Origin: an uncultured Bacteroidota bacterium
GTDB taxonomy: Bacteria; Bacteroidota; Bacteroidia; Bacteroidales; GCA-2748055
DNA length: 64,000 nucleotides
Direction: 5' to 3'
Assembly: GCA_937129385.1 (NCBI GenBank)
Contig: CAKZNC010000102.1
Location: forward strand, 1-64,000
The position numbers and the translations under genes are program-made. Shown piece after piece: positions 8,608 to 17,549 of this stretch. Numbering within the stretch: position 1 is the stretch's first letter; each line of letters opens with the position of its first letter. Under the pieces are notes generated by a model that had not been told where the DNA came from, did not search any database, and was given only the letters and a program-made list of their open reading frames with translations.

Positions 8608-11600
8608 TGTCAGGTAAATAATCTACAGATAAAATCTTCTTCCGGTTGTATGCAATCACAGAAAGGACCGCCACCGAAAGTACTACAATATACACCCAGG
8701 CGGGAATCGCAAAAGCTGCCCCACCGGCATAAGAGTGAATGCCTCCCAGGAAATAATTCACGCCGAAATAGGTCATGAGAATGGCGAAATAACCAAGAAG
8801 CGTTGCGAGATTGAATGCAAATGTCCCTTTCATTCCCGGAAACCGATGCATGTGTGTTATGAAACTGTAAACCAGGACCGAGATCAGTGCCCAGGTCTCC
8901 TTTGGATCCCATCCCCAGTACCTTCCCCAGGATTCATTGGCCCAGACACCTCCAAGAAAGGTGCCGATGGTGAGAAAATAGAGCCCGATGATCACAGACA
9001 GGTGATTGACCTTTGTTACCTGCTCCACAACCGATGCAATGCGCGACTTGTTTTTCCTGGTTAGAATCGAGTAAAACACCAGGTTGATGAGTCCCATCAG
9101 CATGCTCATTCCCAGGAATCCATACCCCGCCATGATCACGGTCACATGTATGGTCAGCCAGGGTGATTTTAACACCGGGACAAGGTTGGTAATGTCCGGA
9201 TTCATCCAGCTCATATGTGCTACCAGCAATGACAAAGCCGATAGAATCGCCGTAAGCGACAAGGCAAAACCAGTCCTTTTCACGAAGATCAAGCCTGCGA
9301 GCAGGGAGATCCATGAGACAAAGATCATCGATTCATAGCCGTTGCTCAATGGTGCATGTCCGCTCACATACCACCGGATACCAAGGAAAACTGTGTGGAT
9401 CACAAATGCAACCGCCAGGTGGATCACCCCGATTGAGAAAGCACGATGCACCCATTTTTCCGGGCGAAAGATCCTTAGAAACTGAAGGACCAGGAGACTA
9501 AGTCCAAAAATAAAATAGAATTTGAACAACCTGTTGTATATCCTCGCCTTGTTGTAAAAGATTTCTGCCTTTTTTCTTCCTTCGTTTAGTTCGTGCAGAC
9601 TGTTCTTCTCCTGGTAGTTGCTAAAGAATTTGATAATATCGGAAGCAAGCGCCTCATTTTGCTCCTGCAGCGCCCGCTTGTACAACAGGAATACCTGGCC
9701 GAGGGTATCTCTTTCAGGCAGGTCACTATCCATCATCTCAGCGACGGAATGCCATTTCCCGTCCGCTGCATCCGGATCGGGAAACATCTTCAATAACGAG
9801 CCTGTCTGCACCATGTAAAATACATTGATCTTTTCGTCAAGCTTCATCACCTCCTTGTCAAGGTCGTCACGATCCTGTACCCGCTTGTTGTAGGCATTGT
9901 TCACCAACTGGGACAGGAGATACCTTCCGTCTGCAATAAAATCATTGAAACTGACCATAGCTCCCTTGAAACCGATCATCTGGTGCAGTTCTGGATTATC
10001 AACTTTAAAGATGGGCGCATTTTTCCACTGCTCCGGGTAGACCACCATGCCCAACATCACCTGGTCGGCATTCGATCCGTCAAAGTCAGCCCCCTTCACC
10101 ACCTTTCGCATCACTTCATTCGAGAGGGTGTTCATTGGTTTGAACCGCCCCTCTTTCCCCTGGACCCATAGATTACCAAACTCTGCAGCCGCAGCTTTTG
10201 ATGGAACCGGGAACTGCTGGGCCGAAAGTGTCACTCCTCCAACAAATAATAACAATGCAATCATGGCCGCTTTTACCGGTCCGCCTGCCGAGGTCTTTGC
10301 CAGGACAGAAAATCGTGTTCCTTTCACGAAAAGTGCCAGCACCATTCCCAGGGCCATGAGGAAATATCCAAAATAGGTGATTGTGGTTCCTGCCATGTCA
10401 CGGTTCACGGAGAGGATGGTCCCACGTTCGTCCTGGTCGTAGGATGACTGGTAAAACCTGTATCCCCTGTGCTTCAATACGTTATTCATATAGATGTTAT
10501 GGGTCTCCTCGATCCCCTGTTGCTTGTCAACCAGCACTACATCACTTTCAAATGAAGACGGACTGTTTGACCCGGGGTATCTGTCAATCCTGAAATCCTT
10601 CAGCCGCAATGCGAATGGCAACCTGATGTTCCTCGATCCGTATGCACCCTGTATGGTAGTGGAACCCATCGTCAGATCTGCGGTTTGGCCGGTGACATTG
10701 GCACCTCCGGGAATGAATAATTCCGATTTCATTCCGTCAACAGAAACTTCCACCTTCACAACATCCATTCCCGTGGATTGCCCCGAAGATCCAGGTTCGA
10801 CATACCTCAATGTTGCCGAAGGAAGGTATCGCTGCAATGCAAATCGGATATCATTGACAACATACAGATTTCCCTGTTCAATAAGAATACGCTCGCCTGG
10901 TGCATATGCCTCGCGCTCATCACCGCTCATCGATGTGATCGATACCGGGAAAGACGAGGTGGCTGTCAGCACTTCGCTGTCGGAAATGAATTGAAGGTCA
11001 CTTTTACTACCAGGGAGGTCAAAACTTACAGAAATTCCGGGATAATTCGCCTTTTCACCGCTCGTAAGGCCGACATTGACCTGTCTGCCTGCAATCATGA
11101 TCATTTGCATATAGGGTTTTCCACCCGGACTCCCCACATATTGCGCCACTGCATTTTGCAAATATCCCGTCGACTTCGCCCTGATCTTTTTGCCGTTGAG
11201 CTCTCCCGACCACCGGTACTTTCCGGGTGTCAATACCGAAAGTCTCACCTTTTCGGTGTGGGTTACCTGGTCCTCCCCATCAGAGACGGTCAGGGATAAA
11301 AAAGTCTCGTCACTGATCATGGTTGCCGACACATCCCCCTCACGAATGTGCATCATGCCTTCAACGCTGAAATACCGGGTGATCCCGGCTCCCAGGATGA
11401 TGAAGACAAAGGCGATGTGAAAAACAAAAACCGTGATCTTTGATCGCCTGTAGAGCTTCATCCTGAAAACATTCCCCACCAGGTTGACCAGGACGATGGC
11501 AAACAGCAGTTCAAACCACCAGGAATCATAGATCAGTGCCCATGCTGCATTGGTCCCCCGGCCGCTTTCAATAAAGGTGGCGAGGGCCATGGATACAATC

Positions 11601-11668
11601 ATGATCATCAGGAGGATGCCAGTAAATGGCATGCCGAATATAAACGAGAGCTTTTTTAAAATTTTCAT
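8600..11668 (-). CDS. ccsBA: System II cytochrome c biogenesis protein, ResB-CcsA fusion
   Basis: A 1022-residue fused protein. The N-terminal ResB/CcsB half (about 1-460) has membrane spans near 10-30, 45-65 and 72-95, a large periplasmic part, and another span near 435-455. A second hydrophobic stretch near 465-485 follows. The C-terminal CcsA half (about 690-1010) has several spans and the haem-handling signature NESWGRYWGWDPKETWA (WWD domain) followed by ITHMHRFPG. The fusion exports haem and attaches it to apocytochrome c at CxxCH sites on the outer face of the inner membrane. Its presence implies c-type cytochromes and thus some anaerobic respiration besides fermentation. No cytochrome gene is in the window. 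DUF2721 overlaps the 3' end. Confidence 0.92.
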   Translation of the reverse strand: MKILKKLSFIFGMPFTGILLMIMIVSMALATFIESGRGTNAAWALIYDSWWFELLFAIVLVNLVGNVFRMKLYRRSKITVFVFHIAFVFIILGAGITRYFSVEGMMHIREGDVSATMISDETFLSLTVSDGEDQVTHTEKVRLSVLTPGKYRWSGELNGKKIRAKSTGYLQNAVAQYVGSPGGKPYMQMIMIAGRQVNVGLTSGEKANYPGISVSFDLPGSKSDLQFISDSEVLTATSSFPVSITSMSGDEREAYAPGERILIEQGNLYVVNDIRFALQRYLPSATLRYVEPGSSGQSTGMDVVKVEVSVDGMKSELFIPGGANVTGQTADLTMGSTTIQGAYGSRNIRLPFALRLKDFRIDRYPGSNSPSSFESDVVLVDKQQGIEETHNIYMNNVLKHRGYRFYQSSYDQDERGTILSVNRDMAGTTITYFGYFLMALGMVLALFVKGTRFSVLAKTSAGGPVKAAMIALLLFVGGVTLSAQQFPVPSKAAAAEFGNLWVQGKEGRFKPMNTLSNEVMRKVVKGADFDGSNADQVMLGMVVYPEQWKNAPIFKVDNPELHQMIGFKGAMVSFNDFIADGRYLLSQLVNNAYNKRVQDRDDLDKEVMKLDEKINVFYMVQTGSLLKMFPDPDAADGKWHSVAEMMDSDLPERDTLGQVFLLYKRALQEQNEALASDIIKFFSNYQEKNSLHELNEGRKKAEIFYNKARIYNRLFKFYFIFGLSLLVLQFLRIFRPEKWVHRAFSIGVIHLAVAFVIHTVFLGIRWYVSGHAPLSNGYESMIFVSWISLLAGLIFVKRTGFALSLTAILSALSLLVAHMSWMNPDITNLVPVLKSPWLTIHVTVIMAGYGFLGMSMLMGLINLVFYSILTRKNKSRIASVVEQVTKVNHLSVIIGLYFLTIGTFLGGVWANESWGRYWGWDPKETWALISVLVYSFITHMHRFPGMKGTFAFNLATLLGYFAILMTYFGVNYFLGGIHSYAGGAAFAIPAWVYIVVLSVAVLSVIAYNRKKILSVDYLPDNE

Positions 11669-11705
11669 CTTCTATTGGTATCTTCTTCCATAAAAAAAGG
11701 GTCCG

Positions 11706-14216
11706 CTAAAATAGAGAACCTATCTGATAAACACAAAAACTGGCAAACCATGCTAAAAAAGTGGTGTAAAAGACGACAAAGGCAGACCATTTCCAGCTTC
11801 CCGACTCCCTTCCCACTGTGGCAATTACTGATACGCATGGAAGGTAGAGCAACACAAAGATCAGGAAACTGAAGCCCGCAAGCGGTGTATATACCTTCTG
11901 ACCTTTGCGTTCCCCCGATGTATACTTTTCATCCCGGAGCTTCTCCTGCAGCGACACCGTATTTTCTTCACTGTCGCTTACCTGGTATAAGACTCCCATC
12001 GTACTTACCACCACCTCCTTCGCAGAAAAACCTGCCAGCAGACTAACACCCATTTTCCAATCAAAACCGAGTGGCCGGATAACCGGCTCGATTGCATGAC
12101 CGATCATTCCGATGAATGAACCTGCCTGCTGTTCATTCATACGGGCTGTTTCGAGATCCTGGATCTCCTCACTTAACTGCGTGGAATCCATCACCTGCAC
12201 ACCTGCAGTCTCCTGACCGTACCCTTCAAACAGCTCCAGCTGCGCCTTCTTTTCGGAAATGAGCTGTCCATAATCCCGTGACAATTCCACCTCCCGGGGG
12301 AAATATCCCAATGCCCAGATGATCATCGACGCCACCAGGATCACACCGCCCATCTTTTTTAGGTATATCGCGCCTTTCAGCCACATGTGCTTAAGTACCA
12401 TGCGCATTCCCGGTGCCCGGTATGGAGGCAGTTCCATGACAAATGGAGCTTCGCTTTTTCTGAACAGGGAGGTCTTGAACACCATCGCCATCACGACCGA
12501 AAACAGGATGCCTATGATGTACATCAGGAAGATCACATTCCCGGCCTGCCCAGGAAACACCGCACCTGCAATAAGAATATATACAGGGAGCCGGGCACTA
12601 CATGACATGAAAGGTATGATCATCATGGTGAGCAAACGGTCTCTTTTGTTCTCAAGCATTCGGGTGGCCATGATGGCCGGAACATTGCATCCGAAGCCCA
12701 TCACCAGGGGGATGAAGGATTTACCGTGCAAGCCGAATATGTGCATGACACGGTCCATGATAAAAGCAGTTCGGGCCATATACCCAGTATCCTCCATCAG
12801 GGAAATGATGAAAAACAGGATCAGGATGTTGGGCAGGAATACGATCACCCCGCCAACACCTCCGATCATCCCGTCAATGACAAAATCATGAAGGATACCG
12901 TCAGGCAACAATGCCGAGAGGTTCCTTCCCAGCCAGTCAACCCCGGCTTCGATCCAGTTCATAGGGTACTGCCCGATGGAAAATGTCGCATGGAACATTC
13001 CGAACAGGATCAGCATAAAAATAAGAAAACCAAAATACCTGTGCGTTAGTACTTTATCAATTTTTTGCGATCGGGAAAGGGCGCGATCCCGCTTGCCCTT
13101 CCGGTAGGTCTCCTTCAGTGCCCCGGCAATGAAGGCATAACGGGCATTGGAGATCAATGTTTCAATATCCTCCCTGAACAGCTGGTCCAGCCGTGTAATC
13201 TCTTCTGTAATCACAGGACGTACATCCTCAAATTCTTCGTAGCGTGCAAGTTTATGCATACAGTAATCATCCCGCTCAAGCATTCTTATAGCATAATACC
13301 TGAGGTGCTGCCCCTCCAATGCTTCACTGAATTGCTCAAGCTCGGATTCGATCCTGTTGATCGACTGCTCCAGCTCCTTTCCATAATTGATATGGGTGTG
13401 GCGTATGACCGGCTCACGATCTTCATATACCTTGATGATCCGGCTGAGCAACCTGTAGATCCCCTTGCCCTGTCTTCCTATCGTAGGAACGATGGGCACC
13501 CCGATCAACCTGCCGAGTGTGGAGATATCCAGCTTGTCTCCCCTGTACCTGAGATCATCATACATGTTGAGCGCCATGATCACCTGCACGCCCATGTCGA
13601 TCAACTGGGTGGTCAGGTACATATGCCGCTCCGGGTTCCCGGCATCCACAACGTTCACAACTATGTCGGGTTGGGTATTGCTGAGATAATCCCTTACGAT
13701 CACCTCATCTTCGGAATAGGCCGACAAAGAATAGGTGCCGGGCAGATCGGTGAATGTGATCTCGTAACCACGGTACGAAAACACTGTCTCTTTGATACCG
13801 ACCGTTACACCGGAGTAATTTGCAACACGCTCATTGGATCTCGATAACCGATTGTAAAGGGTCGTTTTACCACTGTTGGGATTGCCCACCAGGGCGATCC
13901 TGATCTTCCGCGAAGACCCTTCCCCTTCAGATAGACCAGACCGGTCCTTGTAAATAGGCTCAAATGGATGTGCAGCAATCTCCTCTTCAGGAGCAGCAAT
14001 ATCAATATCAATAAGGCGGGCTTCGTTGCGACGCAATGATACCGTTCCTGACATGATGCGATATTCCACTGGACCCTTGAATGGAGCTGATTTGACAACA
14101 GTCACAACCTGCCCCTTCACAAATCCCATCTCCGTTATCCGCTTCCTGAAGGCACCTGAACCATGTACCTGCTTGATCACCGCAGACTCTCCGCTCTGAA
14201 TATCATTGAGCGTCAA
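11706..14216 (-). CDS. feoB: Ferrous iron transporter, FeoA-FeoB fusion
   Basis: An 836-residue protein. Residues 1-72 form a FeoA (SH3-like) domain (GSGAFRKRITEMGFVKGQ). The FeoB G domain follows with G1 GNPNSGKTT, switch I GVTVG, G3 DLPGTYSL and a G4 read as NMYD. The membrane part contains two gate (nucleoside-recognition) regions with the conserved FIPLVMGFGCNVPA and SCSARLPVYI stretches. It imports Fe2+ across the inner membrane. It starts 2 bp after the stop of the metal permease gene, so both sit in one operon controlled by the promoter at about 15513-15535, where a DtxR-like palindrome suggests iron or manganese repression. Confidence 0.95.
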   Translation of the reverse strand: MTLNDIQSGESAVIKQVHGSGAFRKRITEMGFVKGQVVTVVKSAPFKGPVEYRIMSGTVSLRRNEARLIDIDIAAPEEEIAAHPFEPIYKDRSGLSEGEGSSRKIRIALVGNPNSGKTTLYNRLSRSNERVANYSGVTVGIKETVFSYRGYEITFTDLPGTYSLSAYSEDEVIVRDYLSNTQPDIVVNVVDAGNPERHMYLTTQLIDMGVQVIMALNMYDDLRYRGDKLDISTLGRLIGVPIVPTIGRQGKGIYRLLSRIIKVYEDREPVIRHTHINYGKELEQSINRIESELEQFSEALEGQHLRYYAIRMLERDDYCMHKLARYEEFEDVRPVITEEITRLDQLFREDIETLISNARYAFIAGALKETYRKGKRDRALSRSQKIDKVLTHRYFGFLIFMLILFGMFHATFSIGQYPMNWIEAGVDWLGRNLSALLPDGILHDFVIDGMIGGVGGVIVFLPNILILFFIISLMEDTGYMARTAFIMDRVMHIFGLHGKSFIPLVMGFGCNVPAIMATRMLENKRDRLLTMMIIPFMSCSARLPVYILIAGAVFPGQAGNVIFLMYIIGILFSVVMAMVFKTSLFRKSEAPFVMELPPYRAPGMRMVLKHMWLKGAIYLKKMGGVILVASMIIWALGYFPREVELSRDYGQLISEKKAQLELFEGYGQETAGVQVMDSTQLSEEIQDLETARMNEQQAGSFIGMIGHAIEPVIRPLGFDWKMGVSLLAGFSAKEVVVSTMGVLYQVSDSEENTVSLQEKLRDEKYTSGERKGQKVYTPLAGFSFLIFVLLYLPCVSVIATVGRESGSWKWSAFVVFYTTFLAWFASFCVYQIGSLF

Positions 14217-14218
14217 TA

Positions 14219-15481
14219 CTATTTCCTTCCTTTAAATATATAACCCAGTGACTCCACCTTTTCCCTGATCTTCTCCTCCGAAAGACCTGTTGCAGAAATG
14301 CGCAATTCATTTGTTGCAGGATCGGCATATACTTCACCTGTATCGTCCAGTTCACGCACACCTTTCTCAACATTTGCCTTGCAATGGTTGCAGGTCATCC
14401 CTTCTACCCGGTAGGTTTGCATCGCTTTCATATCTTTGAATTTATCTGGTCTGTTCATGGTTTTACTTCTTTCTATATATTTCTGAATAAAGCCGTTGAT
14501 GATCAACAGGATCATGACAATTGCCGAAATGATCTTGATCAGATTTCCTTCATGATGACCCGCTGCGTGATCAAACTCGGGGATCGCATTCATGATCCAT
14601 CCCCTTGGGATCAACTCGTTCACAACCGTCCCGAAAAGGACAGCACCCCCGACAATACTCAACAGGTATAACCAAAAGGTTCTCTTCCCCATGGAATTGC
14701 TGATCACGGCCATGGTGGCTGCATTCGTGGCCGGACCCGCCATCAGGAAAACGATCGCCGCACCAGGCGACAACCCTTTCATTAATAAGACAGCAGCAAT
14801 CGGGATCGAACCGGTGGCACATACATAAAGCGGGATCGACGCAACAAGGATCAACAGCATGGACAGGTACTCATTTGTGATCGTCTCAACAAAGAAATCA
14901 TCAGGAATGAGCACCGATAAAAAAGCTGCGATCAGGAAGCCGATCACCAGCCACTTGCTGATGTCCTGTACCATCTCCACGAAACCATATCGCACCATCT
15001 CCCTGAATGACTTTTCTCCTTCCTCATCCTTTGTGCTCTTCAACTGCTCCGAAGCCGCAATACTGCCCCCGAGGTAATTGGTTAGTGTACCCCCGAGCAC
15101 CCCTGAAAACAAAGCGATCACCGGCCGAAGAATTGCCATCGGCAAACCCAGCATCGCATAGGTCGCAATGATCGAGTCAACCCCCGTCTGAGGCGTCGAA
15201 ACAAGGAACGACACCGTTGATCCTCGTGAAGCACCGTTCTTGAAAAAGCTGATTCCCGTCGGCAGTACGCCACAGGAACACAGTGGCATCGGCACCCCAA
15301 GGAGAGATGCATTCAGGACCGACCTGAAATTCGATTTTCCAATGTACTTCCTGATGAGCCGCTTTGGAAAGAAAACTTTTAAGATCCCCGCGAAAAGGAA
15401 CCCGATAAGCAAATAGGGCGCCATCTCCTGCAACAGCACCCAAAGCTCACTGAAAAAGACCGAAATATTCTCCCACAACAT
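14219..15481 (-). CDS. SO_0444-type metal permease with C-terminal HMA domain
   Basis: A 420-residue protein. Residues 1-330 form a DUF318/ArsP-like permease with about eight spans and the family motif MPLCSCGVLPTGISF, whose paired cysteines are likely metal ligands. The C-terminal 70 residues are a heavy-metal-associated domain with VEGMTCNHCKANVEKG (CxxC). The SO_0444 family is described as Cu/Zn efflux. Here it is the first gene of an operon with feoAB and sits behind a DtxR-like palindrome, which would be odd for a copper exporter and suggests a link to iron or manganese balance. It is an inner-membrane protein. Confidence 0.85.
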   Translation of the reverse strand: MLWENISVFFSELWVLLQEMAPYLLIGFLFAGILKVFFPKRLIRKYIGKSNFRSVLNASLLGVPMPLCSCGVLPTGISFFKNGASRGSTVSFLVSTPQTGVDSIIATYAMLGLPMAILRPVIALFSGVLGGTLTNYLGGSIAASEQLKSTKDEEGEKSFREMVRYGFVEMVQDISKWLVIGFLIAAFLSVLIPDDFFVETITNEYLSMLLILVASIPLYVCATGSIPIAAVLLMKGLSPGAAIVFLMAGPATNAATMAVISNSMGKRTFWLYLLSIVGGAVLFGTVVNELIPRGWIMNAIPEFDHAAGHHEGNLIKIISAIVMILLIINGFIQKYIERSKTMNRPDKFKDMKAMQTYRVEGMTCNHCKANVEKGVRELDDTGEVYADPATNELRISATGLSEEKIREKVESLGYIFKGRK

Positions 15482-15512
15482 CTTTACCCTTCCTTATCTG
15501 TGTTTCTGGGTG

Positions 15513-15535
15513 CAAAGATATTAGAATCAGTCTAA
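15513..15535 (-). promoter_or_regulatory. Promoter with DtxR-like palindrome for permease-feoAB operon
   Basis: On the minus strand TATCTTTG (15520-15513) is a perfect -7 box, 32 bp from the permease ATG. Immediately upstream lies a perfect inverted repeat, TTAGA-n5-TCTAA (15521-15535), AT-rich on the outside. Palindromes of the TTTAGA...TCTAAA type are typical operators of DtxR/MntR metal-dependent repressors. A repressor bound here would cover the promoter. The repressor gene is not in the window. Confidence 0.5.
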
Positions 15536-15566
15536 ATTAATAAATTTTCAAACAGAATAATCAGGG

Positions 15567-16010
15567 TTACATAACGATCCCGTCTTCCACAAGCTTTTTC
15601 ATTCCTCCAAGTACCTGCTCCCAACCGTCAATCGCATGGTCGCGGGCCGTTTCATTTGCAAAACCAACCTGGCTGACGGTCACCTGTGTGCCGGAATCGG
15701 TGGGAACAAGCTGGTAGGTGACAATTGAATAATTTTCCTCGCGATCCTCCAGACCGGAAAAACTGCTCCAATAAGTGTATTGCAGCCGCATCCTGGGCAA
15801 TATTTCCAGTAATATTCCTCGATCCTCAAAAGTCTTCCCATCCCAAGCCCCGGAAAAAACAATGGAAGACCCTTGCTTCCAGTCCGAACGCACCGTGGTA
15901 CCAAAAAAATACTTTTCCACAAGCGACGGCGTCACAATTGCCTTCCAGACACTGTCTGGCGTCGCCTCAATTTCAATCTGTGTTTCAACAACCAGGTCTT
16001 TATCGATCAT
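15567..16010 (-). CDS. SRPBCC/AHSA1-type lipid- or ligand-binding domain protein
   Basis: A 147-residue single-domain protein. The start VETQIEIEATPDSVWKAIVTPSLVEKYFFG is typical of the AHSA1 (Hsp90 ATPase activator-like) branch of the START/SRPBCC fold. The end, with QVTVSQVGFANETARDHAIDGWEQVLGGMKKL, is the usual long C-terminal helix. Such proteins bind a hydrophobic ligand in a helix-grip cavity, and the bacterial ones are mostly uncharacterised. It stands alone, divergent from the WD40 gene, with an AT-rich gap before the metal-permease operon. Confidence 0.82.
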   Translation of the reverse strand: MIDKDLVVETQIEIEATPDSVWKAIVTPSLVEKYFFGTTVRSDWKQGSSIVFSGAWDGKTFEDRGILLEILPRMRLQYTYWSSFSGLEDREENYSIVTYQLVPTDSGTQVTVSQVGFANETARDHAIDGWEQVLGGMKKLVEDGIVM

Positions 16011-16131
16011 GATCAGGAGATTTTGATGTCGTAACCATATAACAAGGAAATGGAATCGAATGTTTCAGGGATTTCATGAGGAATATTGCCCTTCTTTTCC
16101 CAAATTTGTCTGTATATCAACAAAACACATC

Positions 16132-17262
16132 ATGAAATTCCTCTTCGTCGCATGCCTTTTTTGTATGCTGAATATTACGTCCGCCGGGCAGTCCCTGGAT
16201 TATGTGACCTCTGAAGCAGATTTTCGCGAACCTGTGACAGCTGTGGATGTATCTCCCGATGGCAATTGGATCCTTGCTGGTTTTGAGAACGGCACACTGA
16301 GCGTATTGGATGCAAAATCACTTACCGAGATCTTTTCTGCGGAGCAGGTTGTGTCGGCAGCAGTTTTCGATATTGAGATGAGTCCGGCAATGGATGTGAT
16401 CTTCATTGCAGCGGGAAATCGAATCACGCTTTTTGATACAACCGGTACGAAGATAAATAGCTGGCCCCACCATAAAAATACGATGTGGAGCATGGATATC
16501 AATAAACAGGGCACCTTTATGGTCAGCACCGAAGTAAATAAAACATTTCAACTCACCAATGTTTACGAAGGAAGAATTGAACAGGCCATGCGGGGTCACG
16601 ACGATGTAACATTTGCAGTGGCATTCAGCCCCGACGGCACCTTGATCGCCAGCGGATCAAATGATAGAAAAGTATTCCTGTGGGACCTGGAATCAAGGGA
16701 GGTGATCGCCACTTTCCAGGGGATATCCGATAACATCTATGACGTTGCCTTCAGTCCGGATGGAAAAAGCATTGCCGCGGCCTCAGCAGATAACTCAGTT
16801 CACATCTGGGACATCGGATCAGGGAAACTCACCGCACTGCTGAAAGGACACCAGGAGATGGTACTGGAGATAGAATTCAGTCCGGACGGCAAATACCTGC
16901 TCAGTGCTTCAGCCGACCAGGCAATCAAACTCTGGGACCTGGCTTCAGGTGAGCAGTTATATGCATACCTTGAAAATGAAGCGAGTATACCAGATATCGA
17001 ATTTCTGCCCGAAGGTAATCAGTTTGTCAGCGCGTGTATGGATGGCAAACTCAGAATCCGTCGCATCGACCCTGAAATTTTTGTCATGAAATATTACCGC
17101 GAATCTTTCATGAAAGAAATCGATGAAAACCCCCTTTTCCTGCCAAAACAAAAAGGTGAAAAACGGTCAGACTTCATTGACAGGCAGTCTGCAGCAGTAG
17201 AAGCCCGGAAGGAGCTGATCGGGAAATACTATAAAAAATACCTGGATGAGAATAAGGATTAA
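16132..17262 (+). CDS. Exported WD40 repeat protein
   Basis: The ORF track begins at 16060, but the ATG at 16132 gives a clean signal peptide (MKFLFVACLFCMLNITSAGQ), so I start there (376 residues). The body is a WD40 beta-propeller. The clearest blades carry AFSPDGTLIASGSNDRKVFLWDL, AFSPDGKSIAAASADNSVHIWDI and EFSPDGKYLLSASADQAIKLWDL, with weaker blades before and after, about six or seven in total. A charged helical tail (about 320-376) follows. It is probably a periplasmic or surface scaffold and no enzyme activity is visible. A CAAATTTG near-match to the -7 box lies at 16101-16108. Confidence 0.88.
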   Translation: MKFLFVACLFCMLNITSAGQSLDYVTSEADFREPVTAVDVSPDGNWILAGFENGTLSVLDAKSLTEIFSAEQVVSAAVFDIEMSPAMDVIFIAAGNRITLFDTTGTKINSWPHHKNTMWSMDINKQGTFMVSTEVNKTFQLTNVYEGRIEQAMRGHDDVTFAVAFSPDGTLIASGSNDRKVFLWDLESREVIATFQGISDNIYDVAFSPDGKSIAAASADNSVHIWDIGSGKLTALLKGHQEMVLEIEFSPDGKYLLSASADQAIKLWDLASGEQLYAYLENEASIPDIEFLPEGNQFVSACMDGKLRIRRIDPEIFVMKYYRESFMKEIDENPLFLPKQKGEKRSDFIDRQSAAVEARKELIGKYYKKYLDENKD

Positions 17263-17292
17263 CCCGCTTACATTCAAATTTTTACCAGTTCT

Positions 17293-17490
17293 TACCTGGC
17301 ACTCCGGCTACCTGGTGCCAAATAACATTTGTTCCTTTTTCATTTTCTCCATCCCTGCAGTTACTTTTGTAATCCTATGTACAAAAGCATCTGGCATCAT
17401 CCCAGGTACCAATACATGCTCATTAAAAAGCGTGACGGATATCTGAAGTCTGCATAAGTCCCGGGGCGACTCAATGGTCACCGGGCGGGA
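17293..17490 (+). other. Hairpin-rich region upstream of tnaA, candidate structured leader
   Basis: The 287-bp gap before tnaA holds several inverted repeats. TGGCAC/GTGCCA at 17297-17320 is one, CTTTTGTA/TACAAAAG at 17364-17387 (8 bp, loop 8) is another, and CCCGG/CCGGG at 17460-17485 a third. TACCTGG also occurs twice (17293-17299, 17309-17315), and either copy could pair with CCAGGTA at 17402-17408, so alternative folds are possible. No U-run terminator and no known riboswitch consensus were recognised. Part may simply be the 3' end of the WD40 transcript. Confidence 0.35.
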
Positions 17491-17549
17491 TCTCCCTTCA
17501 TCCTATCTATTTCAATTTCCGGTTTTTTTTAACATTAATGATCCAGGTC

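Noticed and set aside
9313-11299. Several plus-strand ORFs of 60-173 residues
   Set aside because: All lie within ccsBA and have compositions typical of antisense frames.
13065-13847. 260-residue plus-strand ORF
   Set aside because: Lies inside feoAB on the opposite strand and follows its codon pattern in a shadow frame.
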